Assembly: GCF_003002815.1 (NCBI RefSeq)
Contig: NZ_PVTF01000018.1
Span: 102,492-166,491, forward strand
From: Umezawaea tangerina
Lineage (GTDB): Bacteria; Actinomycetota; Actinomycetes; Mycobacteriales; Pseudonocardiaceae
DNA: 64,000 nucleotides
Reading direction: 5' to 3'
Below, one piece after another: positions 27,780 to 36,408 of this stretch; within the stretch, counting starts at the first letter, position 1, and every line of letters begins with the position of its first letter. The notes beneath the pieces are model-generated. The model was not told where the DNA came from. It saw nothing but the letters and a program-made list of their open reading frames with translations, and made no database searches. A program made the position numbers and the translations under genes.

Positions 27780-27846
27780 ACCCCCGGTCCCGAGTGGCCG
27801 GTGGAGCAGTAAACCCCGAGAAGTTCGCTGAATGAGGAGCAAGACA

Positions 27847-28002
27847 ATGGGATTCATCCTCGACATGCAGGAGCTCGAGACCCCCGAGGCCCCGTCCAAC
27901 GCCATGGCAAGCGGCCACGGCGGCGGCGGCAGCACGACGGCCTCCAGCGCGAGCCTGCTGCTGCCGTGCAGCCACTCCTCCGCGAGCCTGGTCCTCTGCT
28001 AG
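27847..28002 (+). CDS. Class III lanthipeptide precursor peptide (SapB/AmfS-like)
   Basis: 51 residues from ATG 27847, with AGGAG 7 nt upstream; 67 bp after the synthetase stop. The leader carries 'ILDMQELETPE', matching the LanKC recognition helix of the RamS/AmfS type. A Gly-rich hinge (24-28) precedes a core of about 23 residues with two ring motifs: Ser33-x2-Ser36-x4-Cys41 and Ser44-x2-Ser47-x3-Cys51. SapB and AmfS have x3 in both; here a Pro at position 40 enlarges the first. Product probably a hydrophobic morphogen-like surfactant (inference). Confidence 0.93.
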   Translation: MGFILDMQELETPEAPSNAMASGHGGGGSTTASSASLLLPCSHSSASLVLC

Positions 28003-28019
28003 GTCTTCCCGCAGAGGTC

Positions 28020-28054
28020 GGGTGAGCGGCACAAGCGAAGTGTGCCGCTCACCC
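28020..28054 (+). terminator. Strong hairpin between precursor and exporter genes
   Basis: 14-bp perfect stem (GGGTGAGCGGCACA and its complement) with a 7-nt loop, 17 bp after the precursor stop. No T-run follows. Likely a partial terminator and mRNA stabiliser giving more precursor mRNA than exporter mRNA. Confidence 0.8.
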
Positions 28055-28156
28055 GGTGACACAAGGGTCCGACGGCAGCGACCGACCACGAATCGGTGCG
28101 GCTGCCGTCGGGCCCTTCTCCCATGATGCGCCCACCTCTCACCGGAGGGAACAGCG

Positions 28157-29782
28157 ATGGCCCAACCGGGCGACGCGCTGCTGGTCGAAGCGGCCGACCA
28201 CGACCGCCGTTGGCTGCTCCTCGTGCTCAACGCCGCGCTGGCCACGACCGCCGGGCTGGTGCTGCCCGCGGCGCTGGCGAACACCGTCGACATGGCGCTG
28301 GCGGGCAGGCTGGACCCCACGACCGTGCTGTGGCTGGTGTCGTTGGTGTCCGTGGAGGTCGTGGGCGACGCGATCGGCGTCGTCCTGGCCGCGGCGATCA
28401 CCGCCAGGGTCACCGCCTGGCTGCGCCACCGGGTGTCCGCCCACCTGCTCGGGCTCGGCCACCCGTCCCCGTTCGCGGCGGGCGACGCGGTCAGCCGGGT
28501 GACCGGCGACTCCGCCATCGCGGGCGGCATCTCGGTGATCCTGATCGTGCTGGTCGTGACGGTCGTCAGCTCGGTCGGCGCGGTGGTCGCGCTGGCGCTG
28601 ATGGACTGGCGGCTGGCCGCGGTGTTCCTGCTCAGCGTGCCGCTGGCGATGCTGCTGGTGCGCACCCACATGCGGCTCACCGCCGACGACGTGGCCACCT
28701 ACCAGAACGTGTCGGGCGAGCTGTCCGCCCGGCTGCTCGACGCCGTGTCGGGCCTGCGCACGATCGCCGTGTCCGGCACCGCCGAGCAGGAGTCGCGCCG
28801 GGTGCTGCGGCCGCTGCCGACGCTCGCCGCGGCGGGCATCGGGATGTGGCGCACCCAGGCGAAGATGATCTGGCGGGCCGGGCTGCTGCTGCCCGCCGTG
28901 GAGCTGGCCGTGCTGACCGCCGCGGGTTTCGGCGTCGTCGCCGGTCGGCTGACCATCGGCGACCTGCTGGCGACGCTGGGGTACGTGGCGCTGGGCATGG
29001 GCGTGGTCGGCCAGCTGCCCGCGCTGACGACGTTCGCCAGGACCCGCGCGAGCGCGACCCGGCTGGTCGAGGTGCTCGACACCCCGCTCCCCCGCCGCGA
29101 CGCGCCACCCGCCCCGGCGTCCGCGGGCGACCTGGAGCTGCACAACGTGACGGTCGAGGGCGCGCTGCGCGACGTGCACCTGCGGATCCCCGCGGGCACG
29201 TTCGTCGCGGTCGTCGGCCGGTCCGGCGCGGGGAAGTCCGCGCTGGCGGCCGTGATCGGCGGACTGTCCACTCCGGACACCGGTGAGGTGCGCCGCGACG
29301 GCGAGGTCGGCTACGCCTTCGAACGGCCCGCGCTGCTCGGCGCGACCGTCGGCGAGTCGATCCGCTACGGCGCCGACGCGGGCAAGCGGCGGGTGCGCGC
29401 GGCGTGCGTGGCCGCGCAGGTCCACGACGTGGTGGTGCGGCTGCCCCAGGGCTACGACACGCCCATGGCCGACACGCCGCTGTCCGGTGGTGAGGCGCAG
29501 CGCCTCGGCCTCGCGAGGGCCCTCGCGCGCGACCCCGACGTCCTCGTGCTCGACGACGCCACCGCCAGCCTGGACATGGTCACCGAGGCCTCCGTGGACA
29601 AGGCGATCGAGGCCGCCCTACCCGGTCGCACCAAGGTCGTCGTCACGCACCGCGCCGCCACCGCCCGCCGCGCCGACCTCGTGGTGTGGCTGGTGGACGG
29701 CGAGGTGCGCGCCACCGGTCCGCACGAGGCGCTGTGGCTTGACCCCGACTACCGGGCCGTGTTCACCGGGGGCGACGTCTGA
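28157..29782 (+). CDS. ABC exporter half-transporter 1 of lanthipeptide locus (RamB/AmfB-like)
   Basis: 541 residues from ATG 28157 (GGAGGGAACAGCG upstream). The N-terminal 300 residues form the six-helix exporter domain, followed by an ATPase domain: Walker A 'GRSGAGKSAL', signature 'LSGGEAQRLGLARAL', Walker B 'VLVLDDATASLD' and 'VVTHR'. The catalytic Glu after Walker B is Asp, so this ATP site may hydrolyse weakly. It should pair with the next transporter to export the lanthipeptide. Its stop overlaps the start of a 25-codon ORF. Confidence 0.92.
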   Translation: MAQPGDALLVEAADHDRRWLLLVLNAALATTAGLVLPAALANTVDMALAGRLDPTTVLWLVSLVSVEVVGDAIGVVLAAAITARVTAWLRHRVSAHLLGLGHPSPFAAGDAVSRVTGDSAIAGGISVILIVLVVTVVSSVGAVVALALMDWRLAAVFLLSVPLAMLLVRTHMRLTADDVATYQNVSGELSARLLDAVSGLRTIAVSGTAEQESRRVLRPLPTLAAAGIGMWRTQAKMIWRAGLLLPAVELAVLTAAGFGVVAGRLTIGDLLATLGYVALGMGVVGQLPALTTFARTRASATRLVEVLDTPLPRRDAPPAPASAGDLELHNVTVEGALRDVHLRIPAGTFVAVVGRSGAGKSALAAVIGGLSTPDTGEVRRDGEVGYAFERPALLGATVGESIRYGADAGKRRVRAACVAAQVHDVVVRLPQGYDTPMADTPLSGGEAQRLGLARALARDPDVLVLDDATASLDMVTEASVDKAIEAALPGRTKVVVTHRAATARRADLVVWLVDGEVRATGPHEALWLDPDYRAVFTGGDV

Positions 29783-29859
29783 TGCACGCGTTCTCCGACA
29801 AAGGACTGTTGATCGAAGGATTGCTGGTTCGGGCCTACCGCCCCGGAGGCTGGATCTGA
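29782..29859 (+). CDS. Candidate 25-residue peptide between the two exporter genes
   Basis: ATG 29782 overlaps the TGA of transporter 1 by one base (TGATG) and its own TGA overlaps the ATG of transporter 2 in the same way, so ribosomes could run through all three frames by termination-reinitiation. It begins MHAFSDKGLLIEGLL and ends with the tail YRPGGWI; it has no Cys. The region could simply be a coupling spacer containing the GGAGG (29844-29848) of transporter 2. Expression is unproven. Confidence 0.4.
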   Translation: MHAFSDKGLLIEGLLVRAYRPGGWI

Positions 29860-31580
29860 TGGACGTGCTGCGGCTGTACTTCGGAGCGCTGGCCGGACAA
29901 CGGCGGGGTGTGCTGGTCCTGCTCGGCTGGTCGGTGCTGGAGGGCGTGCCCGCCTTCCTGTCCGGACGGCTCGTGTCGCTGGCGGTCGACCGCGGGTTCG
30001 CCGTCGGGCAGCCGCTGGTCGGTGTCGGGTGGCTGCTGGTGTTCGCCGCCGTCGCGGTGCTCGGCGGGTTCGGGCTGCGCCAGGTGTTCCGGCACCTCGG
30101 CGCGGTGATCGAGCCGATGCGGGACGCGCTGGTGGGCGTGGTCGTGCGGGGTGTCCTGCACGACGGCGCGACGCACCGGCGGCAGCCCGACGCGAGCGCC
30201 GTCGCGCGGATCACCCGGCACGTCGAGGTGGTGCGCGACGCCACCGCGGGTGTGCTGGTGCAGGCCCGCGCGCTGCTGGTCACGACGACCGCGGCGCTGG
30301 TCGGGCTGGTGACCACGGTGGCGGACCTGGCGTGGCTGGTGGTGTCGCCGGTCGTGCTCGCGCTGGTGCTGTTCGGGCTCCTGCTGCCCTCGCTGGCCCG
30401 GCGGCAGCGCGAGCAGGTGATGTCCGACGAGCGGAGCGCGGAGGTCGCGGGCACGGTGCTCGTCGGCATCCGCGACGTCGTCGCCTGCGGTGCCGAGCAG
30501 GAGGCGGGCGACGAGGTGTCGGCCGCGATCGACCGGCAGGCGGACGCGTCCGTGCGGGTCGCGTGGGCGAACTCCCTGCGCGGGCTGGTGATCGCGGTCG
30601 GCGGGTTCGCGCCGTTGGCGCTGCTGGTGGTGGCCGCACCGGCGAAGGTGGCGTCCGGGCAGCTCACGGCCGGTGCGGTGCTGGGTGCCGTGGTGTACCT
30701 GAGCACCAGCGTGCAGCCCGCGCTGCGGCGGCTGGCCGACACCACGAGCACGGTGGTGCTGCGGTTGATGGTCGCGCTGCGCAGGCTCTCCGAAGCAGCG
30801 CCCGCCCCCGCTCCCCCGGCGGGTGACGAGGTGCCGACCGGGAACGCGGTGTCGCTGCGCGGGGTGACGTTCGGCTGGGGTGAGCACGCCGAGCCGGTCG
30901 TGCGCGACCTCGACCTGGACCTCGCGCCGGGCGACCACCTGGCCGTGGTGGGTCCGAGCGGGATCGGGAAGTCCACGCTGGCGGGCCTGCTGACCGGGCT
31001 GATGGCCCCGCGCGAGGGCACCGCGGCGCTGGGCGGGGTGCCCGTGCACCTGGTGCGGCCCGCGGTGCGGCACCGGCGGATCGCGTTGATCCCCCAGGAG
31101 ACCTACCTTTTCACCGGGACCGTGCGGGAGAACCTCGCGCTGTTCACGCCGGACGCGACGGACGCCGAGCTGCTGGCGGCGGTCGACGCGGTGGGCGCGA
31201 CCGACCTCGTCGCCGGGCTGGGCGGGCTGGACGGCGCCCTCGGCCACGCGGGCTCGGGGATGTCGGCGGGCGAGGCGCAGCTGCTCGCGGTGGCTCGGGT
31301 GTTCGCGTGCCCGGCCGAGATCGTGATCCTGGACGAGGCGACCTCGCACCTCGACCCGACGGCCGAGGCGAAAGTGGAACGGGCGTTCGCCGAACGCGGC
31401 GGCGTTCTCGTCGTGATCGCGCACCGGCTGTCCTCGGCGCTGCGGGCGAAGCGGGTGCTCGTGATGGACGGCGGTCCGGCGCTGGTGGGCGAGCACACCG
31501 ATCTGGTCCGGACTTCACCCGCTTACGCGGAACTCATGCAGGCGTGGCTTCCGGCCGAAAGTGCGCGGCCTTCGTATTAG
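29859..31580 (+). CDS. ABC exporter half-transporter 2 of lanthipeptide locus (RamA/AmfA-like)
   Basis: 573 residues from ATG 29859 with GGAGG 10 nt upstream. Six-helix membrane domain (about 1-320) and ATPase domain with Walker A 'GPSGIGKSTLAG', Walker B 'IVILDEATSHLD' and 'VIAHR'. The signature is degenerate ('MSAGEAQLLAVARV' instead of LSGGQ). Together with transporter 1, whose Walker B is altered, this gives the asymmetric heterodimer typical of many exporters. Last gene of the lanthipeptide operon; a long hairpin follows. Confidence 0.92.
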   Translation: MDVLRLYFGALAGQRRGVLVLLGWSVLEGVPAFLSGRLVSLAVDRGFAVGQPLVGVGWLLVFAAVAVLGGFGLRQVFRHLGAVIEPMRDALVGVVVRGVLHDGATHRRQPDASAVARITRHVEVVRDATAGVLVQARALLVTTTAALVGLVTTVADLAWLVVSPVVLALVLFGLLLPSLARRQREQVMSDERSAEVAGTVLVGIRDVVACGAEQEAGDEVSAAIDRQADASVRVAWANSLRGLVIAVGGFAPLALLVVAAPAKVASGQLTAGAVLGAVVYLSTSVQPALRRLADTTSTVVLRLMVALRRLSEAAPAPAPPAGDEVPTGNAVSLRGVTFGWGEHAEPVVRDLDLDLAPGDHLAVVGPSGIGKSTLAGLLTGLMAPREGTAALGGVPVHLVRPAVRHRRIALIPQETYLFTGTVRENLALFTPDATDAELLAAVDAVGATDLVAGLGGLDGALGHAGSGMSAGEAQLLAVARVFACPAEIVILDEATSHLDPTAEAKVERAFAERGGVLVVIAHRLSSALRAKRVLVMDGGPALVGEHTDLVRTSPAYAELMQAWLPAESARPSY

Positions 31581-31627
31581 CGCCGCTAATTCCGAGGGGT
31601 GCTCATAAAATTCTCACGAACGCTCGA

Positions 31628-31672
31628 CGGACGGGAACCCCCGCGATTCCACAATGCGGGGGCACCCGTCCG
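31628..31672. terminator. Long hairpin between exporter and DUF3145 genes
   Basis: CGGACGGG-AA-CCCCCGC pairs with GCGGGGG-CA-CCCGTCCG: 15 bp with one 2x2 internal loop and an 11-nt apical loop. Lies between two convergent genes and can serve both. Confidence 0.8.
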
Positions 31673-31679
31673 CGAAGTC

Positions 31680-32183
31680 TCAGCCGACACGGTGCAGCCA
31701 CGTCACCGGCGCGCCGTCACCGGCACGGCGGAATGGCTCCAGCGCGTCATCCCACGCGGCGCCGAGCAGTTCGTCCACGCCGTGTGCGAAGGACTCGCCA
31801 CCGCGGCTGCGCAAGGCGAGCGCGCGGAGCTGGTCCTCGGACACCATGATGTCGCCGTTGGCACTGGTCCTCGCGTGCCACAGGCCTAGCACGGGGGCAA
31901 AGCAAAAGCGCTCGCCGTCCACGCCGTCGCTCGGATCCTCCGTCACCTCGAATCGGAGCATCGGCCACGCCCGCAACGCGGACACGAGTTTACTGCCCGT
32001 CCCGACGTCGCCGGTCCAAGCGCATTCGGCGCGCAACTGCCCCGGCGCCGCGGGCTGTGCCGCCCACCGGAGGTCCACTCGCTCACCGAGGGTGCCCGAG
32101 ATAGCCCACTCGACGTGCGGACAGACCGCAGACGGCGACGAGTGGACGTAGACCACGCCACTGGTGCTGCCACGGGTGCTCAC
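31680..32183 (-). CDS. DUF3145 family protein
   Basis: 167 residues from GTG 32183. 'TRGVVYVHSSPSAVCPHVEWAISGTLG', 'LRWAAQPAAPGQLRAEC' and 'WPMLRFEVTEDPSDGVDGERFCFAP' are the highly conserved blocks of this actinobacteria-specific family. Soluble, about the usual length. No experimental role is known to me. In many actinomycetes it lies near fab genes, consistent with its place 8 kb from fabDHPF here, but this is only synteny. Confidence 0.93.
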   Translation of the reverse strand: MSTRGSTSGVVYVHSSPSAVCPHVEWAISGTLGERVDLRWAAQPAAPGQLRAECAWTGDVGTGSKLVSALRAWPMLRFEVTEDPSDGVDGERFCFAPVLGLWHARTSANGDIMVSEDQLRALALRSRGGESFAHGVDELLGAAWDDALEPFRRAGDGAPVTWLHRVG

Positions 32184-32521
32184 AGCTGACCTCCGCTACT
32201 CGACGAGGGACGTCTTCCCCTACGACCTGTCGAAACGGACGATCAAGCGAATTCCCGCTGCGGCCATTCTGCCTGCTGTCGCAGCTGTCCGCCAGAAGAA
32301 CCAGCGCGATCACCACCCTGGCGGCCCAGATACAGGACTTTTGACCCTAAAGTGCGTGCAGACGGCCCAAATCATGAACCGCTCGGGCAAAACCCGAGAT
32401 CTCCGCGTGATCTTCGCGTGATCATCCGGCGACCGCGCCGCCGCGCCCCCTCCGGGCAGGTGCTTCACACGGACGGTAGTGCTTGCGCCCCAAGGAGTAG
32501 CGACTGCCGAGGCGCGCGCCG
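32184..32521. other. 338-bp divergent promoter region
   Basis: No gene supported. It contains a small hairpin CTCGGG-N5-CCCGAG (32382-32398) and two nearby TGATC(TT/AT) motifs upstream of the + gene. Promoters for the DUF3145 gene and the membrane protein are expected here. Confidence 0.4.
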
Positions 32522-33901
32522 GTGACGACCGACACGGCGGTGGCGCGCCGCGAGCCTGGCGATCGGTCCGGTCCCAGCGCGACTACCGTGTCGCACCGTG
32601 TGGATGAGGGTGATCACGTGCGGTTGATCCGGCTGGGGGCGTCACCGTCGGACGTCGGCAAGGACGTGCGCGCGGCCCTGACCACCTGGGGTGTGGGGGA
32701 CCACGTGCTCGGCGGCGTCGCGCTGCTGGGCGTCCAGCCCCCGGACAGCCCCCGTGCGGTCGAGGCCGTCGTGGTGCTGCCGCGCGGTGTCGTGGTCGTC
32801 GTGGGGGTGGACCTGCCCGACCCGGCGGTGCGGCTGGAGGCGCCGCTGACCGGGAAGTGGAAGATCGACGGCTGGCCGCTGAACCGGCCCGACGGCGAGG
32901 TGAGCCCGGCCGCCGAGGCGCTGGAGGCCGCGCTCGCGGTGGGCGCCCGGATCCAGGCGATGCGCGCCGAGCCGCTGCCGGTCACCACGGTCGTCGCGGT
33001 CGGGCCGTACGTCGGCCACGTGGACCAGCCGACCGCGGACCTCAACCGGGGCGTGCGGGTGCTGCACCCCAAGCCGACCTCGCTGCTGGCCGCCGTGCGC
33101 GAGCTCGCCACCGGCGACCGGCCGTGCTCGGTGGAGCACGCGGCGAGGCTGCTGGCCGTGCTCTCCCCCAGCGGCGGTCCGCCCTCGACGCGGGACCTGC
33201 TCGCCGAGGGGTTCGCCGACGAGATCGCCGTGGACCTGTCGTCGGCGCAGACGATGCTGCTGCCGAAGGTGCCCGCCAGGGGCTCGGCGGCGACGACCGC
33301 GGTCAAGGGGACCGTCGCCCGGCTGCCCAAGGCGGTGCCCTACCTCGCGGCCGGGCTGCTGTGCCTGCTGGTCGTCGTCGGGATCGTGGTGGCGTCGAAC
33401 TCCGGCGGGGCACCGCAGACCGCGCCCGCGGTCACCTCGGAGTCCATGCCGACCACGGTGGTCGTGGACGGCGCGAACTTCACCCCGCGGGGCACCGGCC
33501 GCGACACCGACTGCGCCGGGCACGCCTTCGGCGACGTCCAGGCCTGGCTGGCCGCGCACCCGTGCACCGCGCTGCACCGCGCGCAGTACGAGACGGCGGC
33601 GGGCGATCGGCACATCGCGGTGGCCGTCGCCGAGATCGCGCTCGCCGACGTGCCCAGCGCGCAAGAGCTGCACACCGTCGCGGCCGCCGCGGGCTCCGGC
33701 GGCGTCACCACGCTCCTCAAGGACGGCAAGGCGTGGCCGGGCGGCCCCAGGTCGTTCGACCGGTCCGCCTTCGCCAGCACCACCAAGGGGACGCAGGTGC
33801 GGCTGGCCCAGGCCGTGTGGCTGGACGGCGACTCCTCGGCGACCGACGCCGACCTCGTCGCCGCGGCCGAGCGCGCACTGCGCTTGCCCACCGGGCAATG
33901 A
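32522..33901 (+). CDS. Hypothetical single-pass membrane protein
   Basis: 459 residues if GTG 32522 is used; conserved-looking sequence begins at about 'VRLIRLGASPSDVGKD' (residue 33), so in-frame GTGs at 32588-32618 are alternatives. A cytoplasmic domain of about 250 residues ('VEAVVVLPRGVVVVVGVDLPDPAVRLEAPL') precedes a transmembrane helix (about 277-297, 'YLAAGLLCLLVVVGIVVA'), then an extracytoplasmic domain with two cysteines ('DTDCAGHAFGD', 'AAHPCTALHRAQ') likely to pair. I recognise no named family. The stop is 7 bp from the convergent membrane gene. Confidence 0.7.
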   Translation: MTTDTAVARREPGDRSGPSATTVSHRVDEGDHVRLIRLGASPSDVGKDVRAALTTWGVGDHVLGGVALLGVQPPDSPRAVEAVVVLPRGVVVVVGVDLPDPAVRLEAPLTGKWKIDGWPLNRPDGEVSPAAEALEAALAVGARIQAMRAEPLPVTTVVAVGPYVGHVDQPTADLNRGVRVLHPKPTSLLAAVRELATGDRPCSVEHAARLLAVLSPSGGPPSTRDLLAEGFADEIAVDLSSAQTMLLPKVPARGSAATTAVKGTVARLPKAVPYLAAGLLCLLVVVGIVVASNSGGAPQTAPAVTSESMPTTVVVDGANFTPRGTGRDTDCAGHAFGDVQAWLAAHPCTALHRAQYETAAGDRHIAVAVAEIALADVPSAQELHTVAAAAGSGGVTTLLKDGKAWPGGPRSFDRSAFASTTKGTQVRLAQAVWLDGDSSATDADLVAAAERALRLPTGQ

Positions 33902-33908
33902 CGTCCGG

Positions 33909-34292
33909 TCAGCGCAGGTGCGGGTTCTCGTCCACCTTCACCAGACCCACGGCGACGAGCCCGAACACCGCGTGCAGCACCAGGACCACACCGGCGAACG
34001 TGCCGAGGCGTTCGGTGCCCGGCTGCCCGTGCAGCGCGCCGCAGGCGAACAGCCAGCCGAACAGCGCGACGAGCAGGCCGAGCACCAGCAGCGCTCTGGG
34101 CACCAGCGCCAACGCCAGCAGGGCGTCCTTGCCCACGCGCCGCAACGTGAGCAGGACGACCGGCAGCACGAGGACCGCCGGGACGTACACCGCCATCGCC
34201 GAGGGCGGCGCCGCGTGGCGAAACGTCGCCGCGAGGACGAACGCGCACCAGAGCGACGCCGCTGTCGCGGTGACGACGACGCCCCTGGTCAC
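33909..34292 (-). CDS. Four-helix membrane protein, hypothetical
   Basis: 127 residues from GTG 34292. Four hydrophobic segments (about 5-22, 32-50, 60-86, 95-118) with short loops and a charged C-terminal tail 'VKVDENPHLR'. Small, no catalytic motif, no recognised family. Downstream (53 bp away) of the start of nothing on its strand; the oxidoreductase gene at 34345-35727 is upstream on the same strand and may be cotranscribed with it. Confidence 0.7.
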   Translation of the reverse strand: MTRGVVVTATAASLWCAFVLAATFRHAAPPSAMAVYVPAVLVLPVVLLTLRRVGKDALLALALVPRALLVLGLLVALFGWLFACGALHGQPGTERLGTFAGVVLVLHAVFGLVAVGLVKVDENPHLR

Positions 34293-34344
34293 GTCCTCAG
34301 CTTAGATACCCGGTCCGACGGGGACAGCCAGCGCGTAGGCCGGG

Positions 34345-35727
34345 TCACAGCCCGTAGGACTCCAGCAGCCGCAACCACACCTCGCTGATCGTCGGGTAAG
34401 CCGGGACCGCGTGCCACAGCCGGTCCACGGTCACCTCGCCGACGACGGCGATCGTGGCGGCGTGCAGCATCTCGGCGACGTCCTGCCCGACGAACGTGAC
34501 ACCGACCAGTGTCCGCTTGTCCTCGTCCACGACCATGCGCGCCTTGCCCTTGTACCCGTCGGCGTGCAACGAGGACCCGGCGACGGCGATGTCCAGGTCG
34601 ACCACCTTCACGGTGAGCCCCGCCGCGCGCGCCTGGTCGGCGGTGCGGCCCACGAAGGCGACCTCGGGGTCGGTGAACACGACCTGCGGGACGGCGGCGT
34701 GGTCCGCGGTCGCGACGGTGACCGTCCACGGCTCGGGGTCGCGGGCGTCGGCCAGGATCGCGGAGCCGACCGCGCGGGCGGCGTACTTGCCCTGGTGCGT
34801 CAGCGGTGCGCGGCCGGTGACGTCGCCGCAGCCGTACAGCCAGTCCACACCGGACACCCGGCCGGTGTCGTCCACGGGCAGCGCCTTGCCCGCCTCGATC
34901 CCGAACGCCTCCAGGCCGAGGTCGCGGGTGGCGGGCTCGCGGCCGGTGGCGACGAGCAGGTGCTCGGCCACGACCTTCGTGCCGTCGCCGAGGGTCAGCT
35001 CGACCCCGCCGTCCACTTCGGACACCGAGGACGCCTTGGCCCCGGTGTGGATCGTCACGCCGTCCGCGCGCAGCCCGTCGGCCACCAGGTCGCCGACGAA
35101 GTCCTCGAACTTGGCCAGCGGCCGGTCCTGCGAGATCACCAGGGTCACCTCGGCGCCCAGCACGGCCCACGCCTGCGCCATCTCGACGCCGACCACACCG
35201 CCGCCGAGCACGACGAGGGAGGCTGGCACCTCCTTGGCCGAGGTCGCCTCGCGGGAGGACCAGTGCGGCACGTCGGACAGCCCCGGCAGCGACGGCACGC
35301 GCGGCACGCTGCCGGTCGCGACCACCACGGCGCGGCGCGCGGTCAGCACTCGGTCCCCGACGGTCACCTCGCGCTCGCCGGTGATGACACCCCGGCCGCG
35401 GACGGGCACGATGCCCGCGCCCTCGGCCCACTGGACCTGACCGGAGTCGTCCCAGTCGGAGGTGAACCGGGTGCGGCGCTCGAGAACGGCCGCGGCGTCC
35501 AGCCGGTCCCCGACCGGCACCCCCGGCATCCGCTTCGCGGCCGCCAGCACGTGGCCGGGCCGCAGGAGCGCCTTGCTCGGCATGCACGCCCAGTAGGAGC
35601 ACTCGCCGCCGAACAGCTCGGCCTCCACCAGCGCGGTCCGCAGACCTCCCGCGGCGGTCCGCCCCGCCGCGTTCTCCCCCACCGGGCCGCCACCGATCAC
35701 GATCACGTCGAACTCGTCGCTCGTCAC
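34345..35727 (-). CDS. FAD-dependent pyridine nucleotide-disulfide oxidoreductase
   Basis: 460 residues from GTG 35727 ('VTSDEFDVIVIGGGPVGENAA'); GTG 35745 is an alternative. It is a class I flavoprotein disulfide reductase like dihydrolipoamide dehydrogenase and mercuric reductase: FAD-binding 'IGGGPVGENAAGRTA', redox-active pair in 'GGECSYWACMPSK' (CxxxxC), NAD(P)-binding 'VVLGGGVVGVEMAQAW', FAD site 'YGCGDVTGRAPLTHQGKYAA' and the dimer-interface catalytic 'WHAVPAYPTISE'. The 'SYWA' between the cysteines differs from the usual 'LNVG', marking a divergent subfamily whose substrate is unknown. Confidence 0.9.
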   Translation of the reverse strand: MTSDEFDVIVIGGGPVGENAAGRTAAGGLRTALVEAELFGGECSYWACMPSKALLRPGHVLAAAKRMPGVPVGDRLDAAAVLERRTRFTSDWDDSGQVQWAEGAGIVPVRGRGVITGEREVTVGDRVLTARRAVVVATGSVPRVPSLPGLSDVPHWSSREATSAKEVPASLVVLGGGVVGVEMAQAWAVLGAEVTLVISQDRPLAKFEDFVGDLVADGLRADGVTIHTGAKASSVSEVDGGVELTLGDGTKVVAEHLLVATGREPATRDLGLEAFGIEAGKALPVDDTGRVSGVDWLYGCGDVTGRAPLTHQGKYAARAVGSAILADARDPEPWTVTVATADHAAVPQVVFTDPEVAFVGRTADQARAAGLTVKVVDLDIAVAGSSLHADGYKGKARMVVDEDKRTLVGVTFVGQDVAEMLHAATIAVVGEVTVDRLWHAVPAYPTISEVWLRLLESYGL

Positions 35728-35763
35728 CGGACCAGCCCACACCACCGCATGGGGAAGGGCAAG

Positions 35764-36408
35764 TCAGCTCGGGTCGAGCACCTCGGCGAGCATCGTGGAG
35801 ATGACCTCGTCGGCCTTGCGCAGCACGTGGAAGCGGTCCTCGCCGGAGAGCTGGGAGGCGAGGGTGAACAGGCTGTCGGCGGTCTGCGCGGCCATCCGGA
35901 ACGTCAGCCGCACCGGCCCGTCGCCCGGCGCGCCGAACCGGTCGACGAACAGCTCCGCCAGCCGCTCGGCCATCAGCTCGTACTGGTCGACGCTCGAGTC
36001 GAGGCGGTGCCCGTCGAGCAGGTCGCTGAACCGGATCCGCCCGAAACCCGGCACGTCGACCAGCATCCGCATGTACACGCCCACGACCTGGCCCATGGCC
36101 TCGCGCCAGTCGTCGGACAGCGTGCCGCCGTCGAACAGGACGTCGACCTCGGCCAGGTACTCCTCCATGCCGCGCAGCGCGAGCGCGTGCACGACGGACC
36201 GCTTGTCCGGGAAGTACTGGTAGAACGAGCCGATCGGCACGCCCGCCAGCTCGACGATCCGCGCCGTGGTGATGTCGTCGTAGTCCTGCTCGTTCAGCAG
36301 CGTCGAGCAGGCGTCGAGTATCGCGGTCACGGTCGCCGCCCCGCGCTGCTGGACCGGCTGCCGACGCATGACTCTGGCGAGTCGTCCTCTGGCGGGATTG
36401 TCAGGCAC
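35764..36408 (-). CDS. TetR-family transcriptional regulator
   Basis: 214 residues from GTG 36408, preceded by AAGGA at 7-nt spacing. Helix-turn-helix at about 46-70 ('DITTARIVELAGVPIGSFYQYFPDK'), followed by a ligand-binding domain with 'SVVHALALRGMEEYL'. Lies 36 bp upstream of the oxidoreductase gene on the same strand, so it may control it. No clear operator palindrome was found in front of it. Confidence 0.9.
   Translation of the reverse strand: MPDNPARGRLARVMRRQPVQQRGAATVTAILDACSTLLNEQDYDDITTARIVELAGVPIGSFYQYFPDKRSVVHALALRGMEEYLAEVDVLFDGGTLSDDWREAMGQVVGVYMRMLVDVPGFGRIRFSDLLDGHRLDSSVDQYELMAERLAELFVDRFGAPGDGPVRLTFRMAAQTADSLFTLASQLSGEDRFHVLRKADEVISTMLAEVLDPS

Noticed and set aside
25158..27935. 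Very long open frame antisense to the lanthipeptide synthetase; similar ones opposite helD (41247-43961), the ABC-F gene (58484-60412) and the PKS (61649-63652)
   Set aside because: These arise from high third-position GC in the real genes. Their translations are low-complexity (Arg/Ala/Gly/His) with no family motif and no ribosome site.
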